Counted from the stretch's first letter, positions 52,930 to 62,301 are shown. The stretch: 64,000 nucleotides of DNA from Nonomuraea rubra (GCF_014207985.1 NZ_JACHMI010000001.1:1285001-1349000); one strand, 5' to 3'. Notes: generated by a model not told the origin, from the sequence alone. Translations and numbers: made by a program.

Positions 52930-54481
52930 GACCAAGGGCGGCGTGCTGACCAGGCGGGGGCTGCTCGTCGGGATCGGCGCGGCCGGTGGCGCGGGCGCCA
53001 TGTACGCCGCCATGGGCGCGCTCGGCCTGGCCCCCACCGGGCAGGACAAGGAGTACACGCCGCCGCGCCAGGGCGACTTCACGCTGAGCGGCAGGGCCTC
53101 GGCCAAGGTCGTGATCATCGGTGCGGGCGTGGCGGGGCTGACCGCGGCGTACGAGCTGGGCAAGGCCGGCTACGACTGCACGCTGCTCGAAGCCCGGCAG
53201 AAGCCCGGCGGCCGGAACCTCACGCTGCGCGCCGGTGACCGCCTGGCCGAGCTGAACGGCCCCGCCCAGGACGTGAAGTTCGGCACGGGCGTCTACTTCA
53301 ACGCCGGCCCCGGCCGCATCGCCCAGTGGATGGTGACCCTCGACTACTGCCGCGAGCTGGGCATCCCCATCGAGACGTTCATCAACAACAACGCCTCGGC
53401 CTACGTCCACACCAACGGCCAGACGGTCAGGGCCCGTACGGCCCGAGCCGACATGTACGGATATATCGCCGAACTCCTGGCCAAGGCCACCAACCTCGGC
53501 GCCCTCGACAAGGCCCTCACCAAGGACGACAGGGAAAGCCTGCTGGAGTTCCTCAGGCGGTTCGGCGACCTCGGCCCCAAGCTCGACTACGAGGGCTCCG
53601 AGCGCCGCGGTTTCACGAGGTTCCCGGCCCTGGACGGCGGGGTCCCCATGCCCGACCCCGGCACCCTCCACCAGGTCCTCGCCGCCGGCACCGGCCGCGC
53701 CATCACCAACGACTTCGGCTACGAGCAGGCCACCCCCATGTTCCAGCCCGTCGGCGGCATGGACGCCATCGCCACCGGGCTCCAGCAGGCCATCGGCCAG
53801 GACAGGATCAAGACGGGCGCCAGGGTCACCGGGATCACCACCCTGGACGACGGCGTCGAGGTCACCCACACCGGCGGCATCCTCAAGGCCGACTACTGCA
53901 TCGCCACCCTCCCGCCCCACCTCCTCGCCAAGATCCCGCACAACCTCGGCGCCCCGATCACGGCCGCGCTGAGCACCCCCGTCCCCATCGCCGCCGGCAA
54001 GATCGGCCTGGAGTACGGCAGGCGCTGGTGGGAGCTGGAGGACCGCGTCTACGGCGGCGTCACAGAGACCGACCTGGACATCACGCACATCTGGTACCCG
54101 TCGCACGACTACCACGCCGAGCGCGGCCTGCTCGTCGGGTACTACAACACCGAGCGCGCCGCCGAGCTGTACGGCGCCCTCACCCCGGAGGACAGGCGGC
54201 GCAGGGCGCTCACCCAGGGCAAGAAGATCCACGGCGAGAAGTACCGCCAGAACCTGCTGTCCAGCGTCTCCATCGCCTGGGAACGCCAGGAGCACATCCA
54301 GGGCGGCTGGGTGCGCTGGCCGTCCTTTGATTCGTCCTTCACTCTTCTGCAACGCCCGGCCGGAAGGGTCTACTTCGCGGGCGACTGGCTCACCCATCTG
54401 ATCGCGTGGCAGGCGGGGGCCATGGAGTCCGCCAGAGGCGCCGTCACCCAACTGCACAGGAGAGTCCTGCAGTCTCCGTGA
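52922..54481 (+). CDS. Tat-type FAD-dependent amine (L-amino-acid) oxidase
   Basis: 519 residues; the start overlaps the M55 stop by 8 bp. The N-terminus LTRRGLLVGIGAAGGAG is a twin-arginine (R11-R12) signal with hydrophobic core to about residue 36. FAD-binding: VVIIGAGVAGLTAAYEL (GxGxxG 67-72) and LLEARQKPGGR. The C-terminal FAD site (GRVYFAGDWLTHLIAWQAGAMESA) is intact. Members oxidise amines or L-amino acids to imines with H2O2. As it is exported while its operon partners are cytosolic, it may act at the end of a pathway or on an exported product. Confidence 0.88.
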   Translation: MAETKGGVLTRRGLLVGIGAAGGAGAMYAAMGALGLAPTGQDKEYTPPRQGDFTLSGRASAKVVIIGAGVAGLTAAYELGKAGYDCTLLEARQKPGGRNLTLRAGDRLAELNGPAQDVKFGTGVYFNAGPGRIAQWMVTLDYCRELGIPIETFINNNASAYVHTNGQTVRARTARADMYGYIAELLAKATNLGALDKALTKDDRESLLEFLRRFGDLGPKLDYEGSERRGFTRFPALDGGVPMPDPGTLHQVLAAGTGRAITNDFGYEQATPMFQPVGGMDAIATGLQQAIGQDRIKTGARVTGITTLDDGVEVTHTGGILKADYCIATLPPHLLAKIPHNLGAPITAALSTPVPIAAGKIGLEYGRRWWELEDRVYGGVTETDLDITHIWYPSHDYHAERGLLVGYYNTERAAELYGALTPEDRRRRALTQGKKIHGEKYRQNLLSSVSIAWERQEHIQGGWVRWPSFDSSFTLLQRPAGRVYFAGDWLTHLIAWQAGAMESARGAVTQLHRRVLQSP

Positions 54482-54542
54482 CGCCGCCCGCTGCTCCCGG
54501 GAGCGCAAGTAGGCTCCTGGGAGAGGCGATCGAGGAGATGGA

Positions 54543-55055
54543 ATGACGTTGCACTGGGTGCCCGCGACCGAGCGGATCGATCTGCTGGCCGATCCGGTGG
54601 CCCGAGCCGTGCCGGACGTGGAGGGAGCCGAGGTGGCCGAGATCGATCCCGATCTGGCCGACACGGCCGCGTTCTGCGAGAAGTACGGCGTGACCCTCGA
54701 CGAGTCGGCCAACTGCGTCGTCGTGGCGGCCAAGCGGGGCGGCGAGACGCGTTACGCCGCGTGCATGGTGCTCGCGACGATGCGGGTCGACGTGAACGGC
54801 GTGGTGCGCAGGCACCTCGACGCCCGCAAGGCCAGCTTCGCCCCGATGGCGGAGGCGGTCGAGCTGACCGGCATGGAGTACGGCGGCATCACGCCCCTCG
54901 GCCTGCCCGAGGAGTGGCCGGTCCTGGTGGACACGCACGTCGCGGAGCACGCGAGAGTGGTGATCGGAAGCGGGCTGCGCAGGTCGAAGCTCGCCGTCTC
55001 CGGCGCCGCGCTGGCCGGGCTGAAGAGGGCAGAGGTGCTCTCCCTGGCAGGCTGA
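54543..55055 (+). CDS. YbaK/EbsC-like aminoacyl-tRNA deacylase
   Basis: 170 residues of the YbaK/ProX editing fold. FCEKYGVTLDESANCVVVAAKRGGE, LDARKASFAPMAEAVELTGMEYGGITPLGLP (conserved lysine and Gly-rich loop) and VVIGSGLRRSKLAVSGAAL match the family. It hydrolyses mischarged tRNAs such as Cys-tRNA(Pro) in E. coli. The gene follows the amine oxidase by 61 bp and has its own ribosome binding site (GAGGAGATGG near 54532), so it is probably outside the previous operon. Substrate tRNA unknown. Confidence 0.85.
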   Translation: MTLHWVPATERIDLLADPVARAVPDVEGAEVAEIDPDLADTAAFCEKYGVTLDESANCVVVAAKRGGETRYAACMVLATMRVDVNGVVRRHLDARKASFAPMAEAVELTGMEYGGITPLGLPEEWPVLVDTHVAEHARVVIGSGLRRSKLAVSGAALAGLKRAEVLSLAG

Positions 55056-55186
55056 AGGAAACTGAGGCCGATTCGAGACCGTTGGATGGGAAACCGATGA
55101 GGCCGTTCTGGACGTTGTACGAGTGGGAATGTGGCCTCATGGTTCATCTCGTGGGCGGGGATTAAGCCGGTATGGTGCTTCATGCC

Positions 55187-57178
55187 ATGAACGATGACCG
55201 ACTAGGCCCTTACCGGCTGCTCAGGCGGCTCGGTGAAGGCGGGATGGGCGTTGTCCACCTCGCTGTCGACCCTCAGGGGCGGCAGGTGGCCATCAAGGTC
55301 CTGCGCGGAGAGGTCGCCGGTGACGAGGTCGCCAGGCGGCGGCTTTCGCGCGAGGTCGAGACCATGCGCCGGGTGCGCAGCAAGTACATCGCCGAGGTGC
55401 TCGACGCCGATGTGACCGGTCATCGTCCGTACATCGTCACGCGTTACGTGCCGGGGCCGCCGCTCGACGAGATCGTCAAGAACGACGGGCCGCTCGACCT
55501 GCCCGCGCTGCTCAGGGTCGCCCACGGGGTGGCCTCGGCGCTGGCCGTCGTGCACTCGGTGGGCGTGATCCACCGCGACCTCAAGCCCGGCAACGTGCTG
55601 ATACTCGACGGCGAGCCGGTCCTCATCGACTTCGGCATCGCCCAGGCGGTCGACGCGACCCGGCTGACGCAGACCGGCATGTTCATCGGCACGCCCGGCT
55701 ACCTCGCGCCCGAGATCATCGAGGGCCAGGAGGCGGGCCCCGAGGTCGACATCCACGCGTGGGCCGGCACGCTGCTGTACGCGGGCACGGGCCAGCCGCC
55801 CTTCGGCAAGGGCACGCTGGAGATGATCTTCTACAACATCACCGCGGGCAAGGCCGACATCAGCGCCGCCCCCGCCGAGCTGCAGCCGCTGCTCAAGGCG
55901 GCCTTCCAGCGCAACCCCAGCAAGCGGCCCAAGGCCGCCGAGCTGGCCGAGCAGACGGCCAGGATGTTGCCCAAGCAGGCCCAGGGGTCGTCTTCGCCCG
56001 ACGAGATCTCCACCGTGCCGCGCCCCGAGCCGGTCGCGCCGCCCAGGCCGGCGGAGCGGCCGTCGTACGACATCTCCACGCCTCCGGTCACGCCCAAGCG
56101 GCTGCTGGAGAACCAGGAGCGGCCGCCCGCGCCGCCGCAGCCGCAGGAGCAGCAGTACGTCTCGCTGCTGCCCAACCAGCCCGACCCGTGGCCGACCCGC
56201 AGGGTGTCGCCGGAGGAGCTGCGGCAGATCCAGCGCGAGGCCGGCGTCTACCCGCCGCAGACACCGCAGGCCGCCGGCAACGGCCCTGCCGCGCCCGCGC
56301 ACGGCGAGACCGACGTGCCCACGAGGCGGGTGCGCTCCGACTCGGCCGACTACCGCAGGATGAACCAGGGCCCGCAGTCCGGTCCCAACCCCGGCAGGCC
56401 CGTCGTCGGCCCCGACGGTCGGCCGGAGGCACCCGACTACGGCCGGCCCAACCCGATCCCGGCGCAGCCGCCGCCCTACATCCCGGCCCAGCCGCAGTTC
56501 CCGCCCGCCCAGCCGGACCGGCTGAGCACCAAGCGGGAGCCGTACATCCCGGGCGCGCAGCCGGGCAAGCCGCTGCAGCGTTCCAGGGCGTACGGCGTGG
56601 CCGGCGCCATGTTGCTGATCCTGATGATCGTGGCGGCCGTGTTCAAGCCCGTGCTGGTGGCGATCGTGGCGGTCCCCGTCGCGATCCTGCTGCGCGCGGC
56701 CGACCTGGCGCAGCCCCAGCTCGCCGCCCGGCGGGCGGCGGGAGCGGCGGCACTCGACGTGGTCAGGGTGTTCGCGGTCCCCGCCGCGCTGGCCAAGTCG
56801 GCGGGCATCACGCTGGCGCTGGTGCTGTACGCGCTCATCCTGGGGCTGCCCGTCACGCTGCTGCTCACCGTGGTGGCCGGGATGGACTCCTACTACGCCC
56901 TGGCCTGGGGCGCGGCGATCGCGTTGTGGACGGTCTGCGCAGGTCCCGGAGTCGAAGGTCCGGGCAAACAGATGCGCAGAACGCTCTCATCGCTCGTACC
57001 CTCGAGAACAGCGGCGATGGTGATGGCGGGAGTACTCGCGGCGGGTGCCGCGCTCTCGCTGGGCCTCGCATCCAGCACGTTCGGGGACAAGCCTGAGGGG
57101 GAGGCCGTATGGACTCCGCTGAACGTCGAAGAAGTGGCGAAGCAGCTCAACCAGCTAGGGGGGAATTCCGGGGGATGA
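55187..57178 (+). CDS. Hanks-type Ser/Thr protein kinase 1, membrane-anchored
   Basis: 663 residues. Kinase domain 1-270: P-loop GEGGMGVV (16-23), K37 in VAIK, catalytic D131 in HRDLKPGN, D148FG. A Pro-rich linker of about 200 residues carries Arg/Thr sites (TRRVSPEE, PTRRVRSD) that could be phosphorylated. The C-terminal ~190 residues contain at least four hydrophobic segments, not a PASTA domain, so the sensor differs from PknB. ATG 55187 was chosen over an ATG 15 bp upstream. It is the first of three paralogous kinases in tandem. Confidence 0.93.
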   Translation: MNDDRLGPYRLLRRLGEGGMGVVHLAVDPQGRQVAIKVLRGEVAGDEVARRRLSREVETMRRVRSKYIAEVLDADVTGHRPYIVTRYVPGPPLDEIVKNDGPLDLPALLRVAHGVASALAVVHSVGVIHRDLKPGNVLILDGEPVLIDFGIAQAVDATRLTQTGMFIGTPGYLAPEIIEGQEAGPEVDIHAWAGTLLYAGTGQPPFGKGTLEMIFYNITAGKADISAAPAELQPLLKAAFQRNPSKRPKAAELAEQTARMLPKQAQGSSSPDEISTVPRPEPVAPPRPAERPSYDISTPPVTPKRLLENQERPPAPPQPQEQQYVSLLPNQPDPWPTRRVSPEELRQIQREAGVYPPQTPQAAGNGPAAPAHGETDVPTRRVRSDSADYRRMNQGPQSGPNPGRPVVGPDGRPEAPDYGRPNPIPAQPPPYIPAQPQFPPAQPDRLSTKREPYIPGAQPGKPLQRSRAYGVAGAMLLILMIVAAVFKPVLVAIVAVPVAILLRAADLAQPQLAARRAAGAAALDVVRVFAVPAALAKSAGITLALVLYALILGLPVTLLLTVVAGMDSYYALAWGAAIALWTVCAGPGVEGPGKQMRRTLSSLVPSRTAAMVMAGVLAAGAALSLGLASSTFGDKPEGEAVWTPLNVEEVAKQLNQLGGNSGG

Positions 57179-57194
57179 CGCGGGGAAGGTGGCG

Positions 57195-58991
57195 ATGAGC
57201 ACCCAAGCACCAGAACGCCTCGGCCCGTATCGCCTCGTCAGGAAGATCGGCGAGGGCGGCATGGGCGTCGTTCACCTCGGTCTCGACGGTGAGGGACGCG
57301 AAGTCGCCATCAAGGTGCTGCATCCCCACGTGGCCGCCGACCTCAAGGCGCGCGACCGGCTCACTCGCGAGGTCGAGACGATGCGGAGGGTGCGCTCCCC
57401 GTTCGTCGCGGAGGTGATCGACGCCGAGCTCGTCGGGAGCCAGCCGTACGTGGTGACCAGGTTCGCCCCCGGCCGGACCCTGGAGGACACCGTGCTGGCC
57501 GAGGGCCCGCTGGAGGCCCGCCAGGTCATCCAGCTCGCCCAGGGGCTCTGCCAGGCGCTGGTGGCCATCCACGCGGCCGACGTGATCCACCGCGACTTCA
57601 AGCCGTCCAACGTCATGCTGGTGGACGAGCGGCCGCTGGTCATCGACTTCGGCATCGCCCACCTGGTCAACGCCACCCGGCTGACGCAGACGGGCATGTT
57701 CGTGGGCACGCCGGGCTACCTGGCGCCCGAGATCATCCGCGACTCCGACATCACGCAGGCGGCCGACGTGCACGCGCTGGCCTCGACGGTGTTCTTCGCC
57801 GCGACCGGCGCGCCGCCGTTCGGCACGGGCACGTTCGAGTCCGTCTGCTTCAACATCATGGAAGGGCGGGCGCAGATCGACAAGGCGCCCGCGTGGCTGC
57901 GCGGCTGGCTCAGCCGGGCGCTGCAGGTCGAGCCGTCGGCCCGGCCCGGCGCCCACGAGCTGCTGCGGATGGCCAAGGCGCTGGACCCGGCGGTGACCAC
58001 GTTCAACGAGGGGCCGACGGGGACGAAGCCGGTGGGCCGTACCCGGACCATGGACACGTTCTCCGACCTGCTGCCGCCGGTCGAGTACCGCAAGGCCGCG
58101 CCGCCGCCCGCGCCGACGCCGACGCGGCACGAGGAGCGGCCCAAGCGGCGCGAGGAGCGGCCGCCGCCGTACGTGCCCGCGCCGATGCCCGCCAGGCCCG
58201 CGCCCCATCCCGACCAGCGCGTGGCCGGCTACCCGCCGCCCGACCGGCGGCTGGTCCCCGCACCCACCTCGCCTTCGCAGGTGCGGCCCTACACCCCGCC
58301 GCCGCAGTACACGCCTCCGTCGGAGCGGAAGCGGTACCTGTTCGGCAGCCAGGTCGTCGGGCTGCTGCTGCTGGTCACGCTGGTGGCGCTGACCGTCATG
58401 ATGCCGGTCATGGCCGGAGCGGTGGCGGTCGCGCTCGCGTTCGTGCTGCGGATCGGCGAGTACCTCTTCGGCGACCTGGTCAAGCGCCGCCAGGTGCGCG
58501 GCAGCAGCGCGGCGGACCCGCTGCTCGCCCTGGTCGGCACGCCCTGGGCGCTGGTCAAGTCCGCGCTCGTGACCGTGGTGCACGCACCGCTGGCGCTGCT
58601 GTTCGGCGTCTGCGTCTGGGGCGTTCTGTACTGGGCCGGGCAGTTGAGCGTGAACGAGGCCGCGGCGTACGCGGCGGGCGCCTTCGCCGCCGGCCTGTTC
58701 GTGCTGCCCGGCGGCGGCGCGCCGCGCAAGGCCGTCACGCGCACGCTCACCGGCGTGCTGCGCAGCCCCGGCGCCGCCCTGGTGGCGGTCGTGCTGGTGG
58801 GCACGGCGGCACTGTTCGCGGTGATGTTCGCGCTGGGACAGGACACCTCGTGGGCGCCGTGGCGGGCACCGGAGTCGGTGATCAACGATCTGGCGAGCGA
58901 CGCGAAGCAGAGCACGATCGGCCTGATCACGGGCCTGATCGGCGATCTGCTCAAGGGGCTGGGGCTGGGGTGGCTGAATCCCTGGTCCTGA
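57195..58991 (+). CDS. Hanks-type Ser/Thr protein kinase 2, membrane-anchored
   Basis: 598 residues from the ATG at 57195, 16 bp after kinase 1. Kinase domain: GEGGMGVV, K40 (VAIK), catalytic loop VIHRDFKPSN with Phe in place of the usual Leu, D134, and D151FG; all catalytic residues remain. A Pro-rich linker (residues 300-375) is followed by about four membrane segments. About half identical to kinase 1 in the kinase domain by eye. Probably co-transcribed with kinases 1 and 3. Confidence 0.92.
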   Translation: MSTQAPERLGPYRLVRKIGEGGMGVVHLGLDGEGREVAIKVLHPHVAADLKARDRLTREVETMRRVRSPFVAEVIDAELVGSQPYVVTRFAPGRTLEDTVLAEGPLEARQVIQLAQGLCQALVAIHAADVIHRDFKPSNVMLVDERPLVIDFGIAHLVNATRLTQTGMFVGTPGYLAPEIIRDSDITQAADVHALASTVFFAATGAPPFGTGTFESVCFNIMEGRAQIDKAPAWLRGWLSRALQVEPSARPGAHELLRMAKALDPAVTTFNEGPTGTKPVGRTRTMDTFSDLLPPVEYRKAAPPPAPTPTRHEERPKRREERPPPYVPAPMPARPAPHPDQRVAGYPPPDRRLVPAPTSPSQVRPYTPPPQYTPPSERKRYLFGSQVVGLLLLVTLVALTVMMPVMAGAVAVALAFVLRIGEYLFGDLVKRRQVRGSSAADPLLALVGTPWALVKSALVTVVHAPLALLFGVCVWGVLYWAGQLSVNEAAAYAAGAFAAGLFVLPGGGAPRKAVTRTLTGVLRSPGAALVAVVLVGTAALFAVMFALGQDTSWAPWRAPESVINDLASDAKQSTIGLITGLIGDLLKGLGLGWLNPWS

Positions 58992-59026
58992 GTGTCCCCG
59001 CCGCCGCCGCGGGGGAGAGATGAGGT

Positions 59027-60226
59027 ATGAGCGAGCGCCTCGGCCCGTACGAGCTTCTCTCCCGTCTGGGGGCCGGCGGGTTCGGCGAGGTGCACCTGGC
59101 GCTCGACCCTGAGGGCCGTACGGTCGCGGTCAAGGTGCTGCATCCGCACGTCGCGGCCGACGGGGCGGCGCTGGCGCGGCTGGCGCGCGAGGTGGAGACC
59201 ATGCGCATGGTCGGCGGGCCGCACGTCGCGGAGGTGCTCGACGCCTCCCTGGAGGGCCCGAGGCCCTACCTCGTCACCCGGTACGTGCAGGGCCGCCCGC
59301 TCAGCTCGGTCCCCCTGCCCGTGGACGACCTGCGGCGGCTGGCCTCGGGGCTGGCCGACGCGCTGCTCGCGATGCACCGGGCCGGGGTCGTGCACCGGGA
59401 TCTCAAGCCCGCCAACGTGATGATGACCGAGGGCGAGCCGGTCGTAATCGACTTCGGCATCGCCAGCGCGCTCGACTCGCTGTCCGTCACCGCCTCCGGC
59501 GCCGTGGTGGGCACGCCCGGCTACCTGGCCCCCGAGGTGCTCGAAGGGCGGGCCGTGGGCGTGGAGGCCGACGTGTTCGCCTTCGGGGCGACGCTGGCGT
59601 ACGCGGCCACCGGGCGGCAGCCGTACGGGCAGGGGCCCGCCTCCGCGGTCGCCTACCGGGTCGTGCACCATCCGCCCGACCTGGAGGGCGCGCCGGAGTG
59701 GCTGGAGCCGTTGTTACGGGAGTGCCTGTCCACGGATCCGGCCGCGCGGCCCACGGCCGAGCAGATCTGCGCCAGGCTGGACGTCGTGCCGGTCCCGCAC
59801 GTGCCGCCCGTCCGTGCCCGGCCGGCCATGGACGACATGAACACCAGGGAGTGGCGGCCCGGCAAGGAGCGTTACCGCCGCTCGGTGGAGGAGTCGCGCG
59901 CCAGGCACCGGGAGAAGGTGCGCAGGCGCTGGCTGATCGGCTCAGGGCTGTTCGTGTCGCTGCTGGCGGCCGCCGCCCGCGAGCCGCTGCCGGAGGTGTC
60001 CCTCTTCCTGCTGGCGGCGTACGCGCTGGGGGTGGTGTCCGACGCCGGGGTGGCGCTGTTCTCCCGGAGCCCGTTCAGGCGGGGCCGCATGATCGCGGAT
60101 CTGGTCAGCGTGGCCGGGGCGGTGGGGCTCTGCTTCGGGCTGGCGGCGATGTTCACCACGTTCACCCTGGCACTGTTCGCGGGCACCGCTCTGGTGGTGG
60201 GCGTCGTGTTCCTGCTGTCCGCGTGA
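59027..60226 (+). CDS. Hanks-type Ser/Thr protein kinase 3, short membrane type
   Basis: 399 residues. Kinase domain with GAGGFGEV, K36 (VAVK), VVHRDLKPANVMM and VIDFGIA. The linker after the kinase domain is short and basic (RRSVEESRARHREKVRRR). About four hydrophobic segments follow, ending at GVVFLLSA. It lies 35 bp after kinase 2. Phosphotransfer targets are unknown; no FHA-domain or phosphatase gene is in the window, which is unusual because such kinases often neighbour a PP2C phosphatase. Confidence 0.92.
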   Translation: MSERLGPYELLSRLGAGGFGEVHLALDPEGRTVAVKVLHPHVAADGAALARLAREVETMRMVGGPHVAEVLDASLEGPRPYLVTRYVQGRPLSSVPLPVDDLRRLASGLADALLAMHRAGVVHRDLKPANVMMTEGEPVVIDFGIASALDSLSVTASGAVVGTPGYLAPEVLEGRAVGVEADVFAFGATLAYAATGRQPYGQGPASAVAYRVVHHPPDLEGAPEWLEPLLRECLSTDPAARPTAEQICARLDVVPVPHVPPVRARPAMDDMNTREWRPGKERYRRSVEESRARHREKVRRRWLIGSGLFVSLLAAAAREPLPEVSLFLLAAYALGVVSDAGVALFSRSPFRRGRMIADLVSVAGAVGLCFGLAAMFTTFTLALFAGTALVVGVVFLLSA

Positions 60227-60281
60227 GCAGCAACCGAATAAAGTTCGGTATGGTGGGGATGGTTGCGTACGCGCCGCTGGT

Positions 60282-60309
60282 TTGCGCGTAAGCTACCCAT
60301 GGGTAACAT
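60282..60309 (+). promoter_or_regulatory. etfBA promoter with operator palindrome
   Basis: -35 TTGCGC (60282-60287) and -10 TAACAT (60304-60309) are 16 bp apart and enclose the perfect palindrome TACCCATGGGTA (60294-60305). Such a site between the boxes is typical of TetR-type repression. The leader to the etfB ATG would be about 120 nt. Confidence 0.6.
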
Positions 60310-60438
60310 AACGGCGAAACCACGGCAGACCCTCTGTCGGATGCCCGGCGGGCACCTGGCAGTCTGGACAGATGCATTTCGGCGCCCACCGCAGCGAGGC
60401 GGGGGCGCACGCGAACTACGGGAGGTCGGCCACCGGCC

Positions 60439-61218
60439 ATGAACATCGTCGTCTGCGTGAAGCAGGTCCCCGACACGGCGACCGAGCGCAAGCTGCGGTC
60501 CGATGACAACACGCTCGACCGCGACGCCGCCGACGGCGTGGTCAACGAGCTTGACGAGTACGCGGTCGAAGAGGCGCTGAAGATCAAGGAGGCCCAGGGC
60601 GGAGAGGTGACCGTCCTGACCATGGGCCCCGGCAAGGCGACCGACACCATCCGCAAGGCACTGGCCATGGGCGCCGACAAGGCCGTCCACCTCAGCGACG
60701 ACGCGCTGCACGGCTCCGACGCGCTGTCCACCTCGTACGCGATGGCCCAGGTGCTCAAGAAGATCGGGTTCGACCTGGTCATCCTGGGCTCCGAGTCGAC
60801 CGACGCGCGCACCGGTGTGCTGGCCGCGATGCTGGCCGAGCGGCTCGGCGCGTCCCAGCTCACGCTGGCCAACAAGGTCGAGGTCGGCCAGGGCGCGATC
60901 ACGATCCAGCGGCTGACCGACTACGGCTACGACCTCGTCGAGGCTCCGCTGCCCGCCGTCGTCTCCGTGGTGGAGAAGATCAACGAGCCCCGCTACCCCT
61001 CGTTCAAGGGCATCATGGCGGCCAAGAAGAAGCCGGTCGAGACGCTCGCCATCGGCGACGCCTCCATCGACGCGGCCCAGGTCGGCCTGGCCGCCGCCTG
61101 GTCCGAGGTGGTCGACTTCGCCGCGGCCCCGCCGCGCGCGGCCGGCACGATCGTCAAGGACGAGGGCGACGGTGGCGAGAAGGCCGCCGACTTCCTGGCG
61201 TCCAAGAAGTTCATCTGA
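60439..61218 (+). CDS. etfB: Electron transfer flavoprotein beta subunit
   Basis: 259 residues starting MNIVVCVKQVPDTATE. The conserved ETF beta parts are VNELDEYAVEEALK, VTVLTMGP, and the AMP-binding loop region GSESTDARTGVLAAMLAERL. With EtfA it transfers electrons from acyl-CoA dehydrogenases to the quinone pool. Ribosome binding site GGGAGG near 60420. It is 19 bp upstream of etfA, a standard two-gene operon; the promoter with palindrome lies 130 bp before. Confidence 0.96.
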   Translation: MNIVVCVKQVPDTATERKLRSDDNTLDRDAADGVVNELDEYAVEEALKIKEAQGGEVTVLTMGPGKATDTIRKALAMGADKAVHLSDDALHGSDALSTSYAMAQVLKKIGFDLVILGSESTDARTGVLAAMLAERLGASQLTLANKVEVGQGAITIQRLTDYGYDLVEAPLPAVVSVVEKINEPRYPSFKGIMAAKKKPVETLAIGDASIDAAQVGLAAAWSEVVDFAAAPPRAAGTIVKDEGDGGEKAADFLASKKFI

Positions 61219-61237
61219 GAACGGGGGTTATACGGAA

Positions 61238-62191
61238 ATGTCGGAAATTCTCGTTCTTGTTGAGCACGCCGAAGGCGAGGTCAAGAAGGTCACGCTCGAG
61301 CTGCTGACCCTGGCCCGCTCCCTTGGCACGCCCTCCGCCGTCTGGGCAGGCCCCGGCATCACGCCCGAGGCCAAGGCCCGCCTGGCCGAGTACGGCGCCG
61401 AGAAGATCTACGTCGCCGGCGACGGCGACATCGTCGACCACGTGGTCGCGCCCAAGGCCGAGCTGCTCGCCCAGCTCGTCGCCGGCAAGTCGCCCGCGGC
61501 GGTGCTGGTGGCCGCCACGGCCGAAGGCAAGGAGATCGCGGGCCGCCTGGCCATCAAGACCGACTCCGGTGTCATCACCGACGCCGTCGGCCTGAGCGAG
61601 GGCTTCGTCGCCGACCAGTCCATCTTCGGCGGCGGCGTCAACGTGCACTCCCGGGTGCGCAAGGGCACGCCCATCGTCGCCGTACGCCCCAACTCCACCG
61701 CCCCCGTCGCCGCCGCGGGCGCCGGTGCGGAGGAGGAGGTCTCGGTCACCCTCTCCGACGCCGCCAAGGCCGCCCGCGTGGTCGAGCGGGTCAAGCAGGA
61801 GAAGGGCGCCCGGCCGGAGCTGACGGAGGCCGCCATCGTCGTCTCCGGAGGCCGCGGCGTCGGCTCGGCCGAGAACTTCTCGGTCATCGAGGGCCTGGCC
61901 GACTCCCTCGGCGCCGCGGTGGGCGCCTCCCGCGCCGCCACGGACGCCGGCTGGTACCCGCACCAGTTCCAGGTGGGCCAGACGGGCAAGACGGTGTCGC
62001 CGCAGCTGTACATCGCGGCCGGGATCTCGGGCGCCATCCAGCACCGGGCCGGCATGCAGACGGCCAAGACGATCGTGGCCATCAACAAGGACCCTGAGGC
62101 CCCGATCTTCGAGCTGGCGGACTACGGCGTGGTGGGCGACCTCCACCAGGTCGTCCCCCAGCTCACCGAGGAGATCAACAAGCGCAAGTAG
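61238..62191 (+). CDS. etfA: Electron transfer flavoprotein alpha subunit
   Basis: 317 residues from MSEILVLVEHAEGEVKK. The N-terminal domain is followed by the FAD-binding C-terminal domain: IVVSGGRGVGSAENF, GAAVGASRAATDAGWYPH, QVGQTGKTVSPQLYIAAG, GISGAIQHRAGM and AINKDPEAPIFELADYG, all standard FAD contacts. It forms the heterodimer with EtfB. No etf-quinone oxidoreductase gene follows. Confidence 0.96.
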   Translation: MSEILVLVEHAEGEVKKVTLELLTLARSLGTPSAVWAGPGITPEAKARLAEYGAEKIYVAGDGDIVDHVVAPKAELLAQLVAGKSPAAVLVAATAEGKEIAGRLAIKTDSGVITDAVGLSEGFVADQSIFGGGVNVHSRVRKGTPIVAVRPNSTAPVAAAGAGAEEEVSVTLSDAAKAARVVERVKQEKGARPELTEAAIVVSGGRGVGSAENFSVIEGLADSLGAAVGASRAATDAGWYPHQFQVGQTGKTVSPQLYIAAGISGAIQHRAGMQTAKTIVAINKDPEAPIFELADYGVVGDLHQVVPQLTEEINKRK

Positions 62192-62215
62192 AGGTAGTTC
62201 CCGGGGGTGAACGCA

Positions 62216-62293
62216 TGGTCTTCCCAGCCGGCGCTTCGCGCATGGGGCTCAGGCCGTGACATCGGGGGGCGCGGCCCCCCGAACCCCCGGCTC
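62216..62293. repeat. Repeat copy A with GGGGGGC hairpin
   Basis: A 78-bp unit containing GGCGCTTCGCGC, GTGACATCGGGGGGCGCGGC and a perfect hairpin GGGGGGC-GCG-GCCCCCC (62264-62280). It is repeated with about 80 percent identity at 62302. The hairpin could end etfBA transcription. Confidence 0.75.
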
Positions 62294-62301
62294 TACAAGC
62301 G

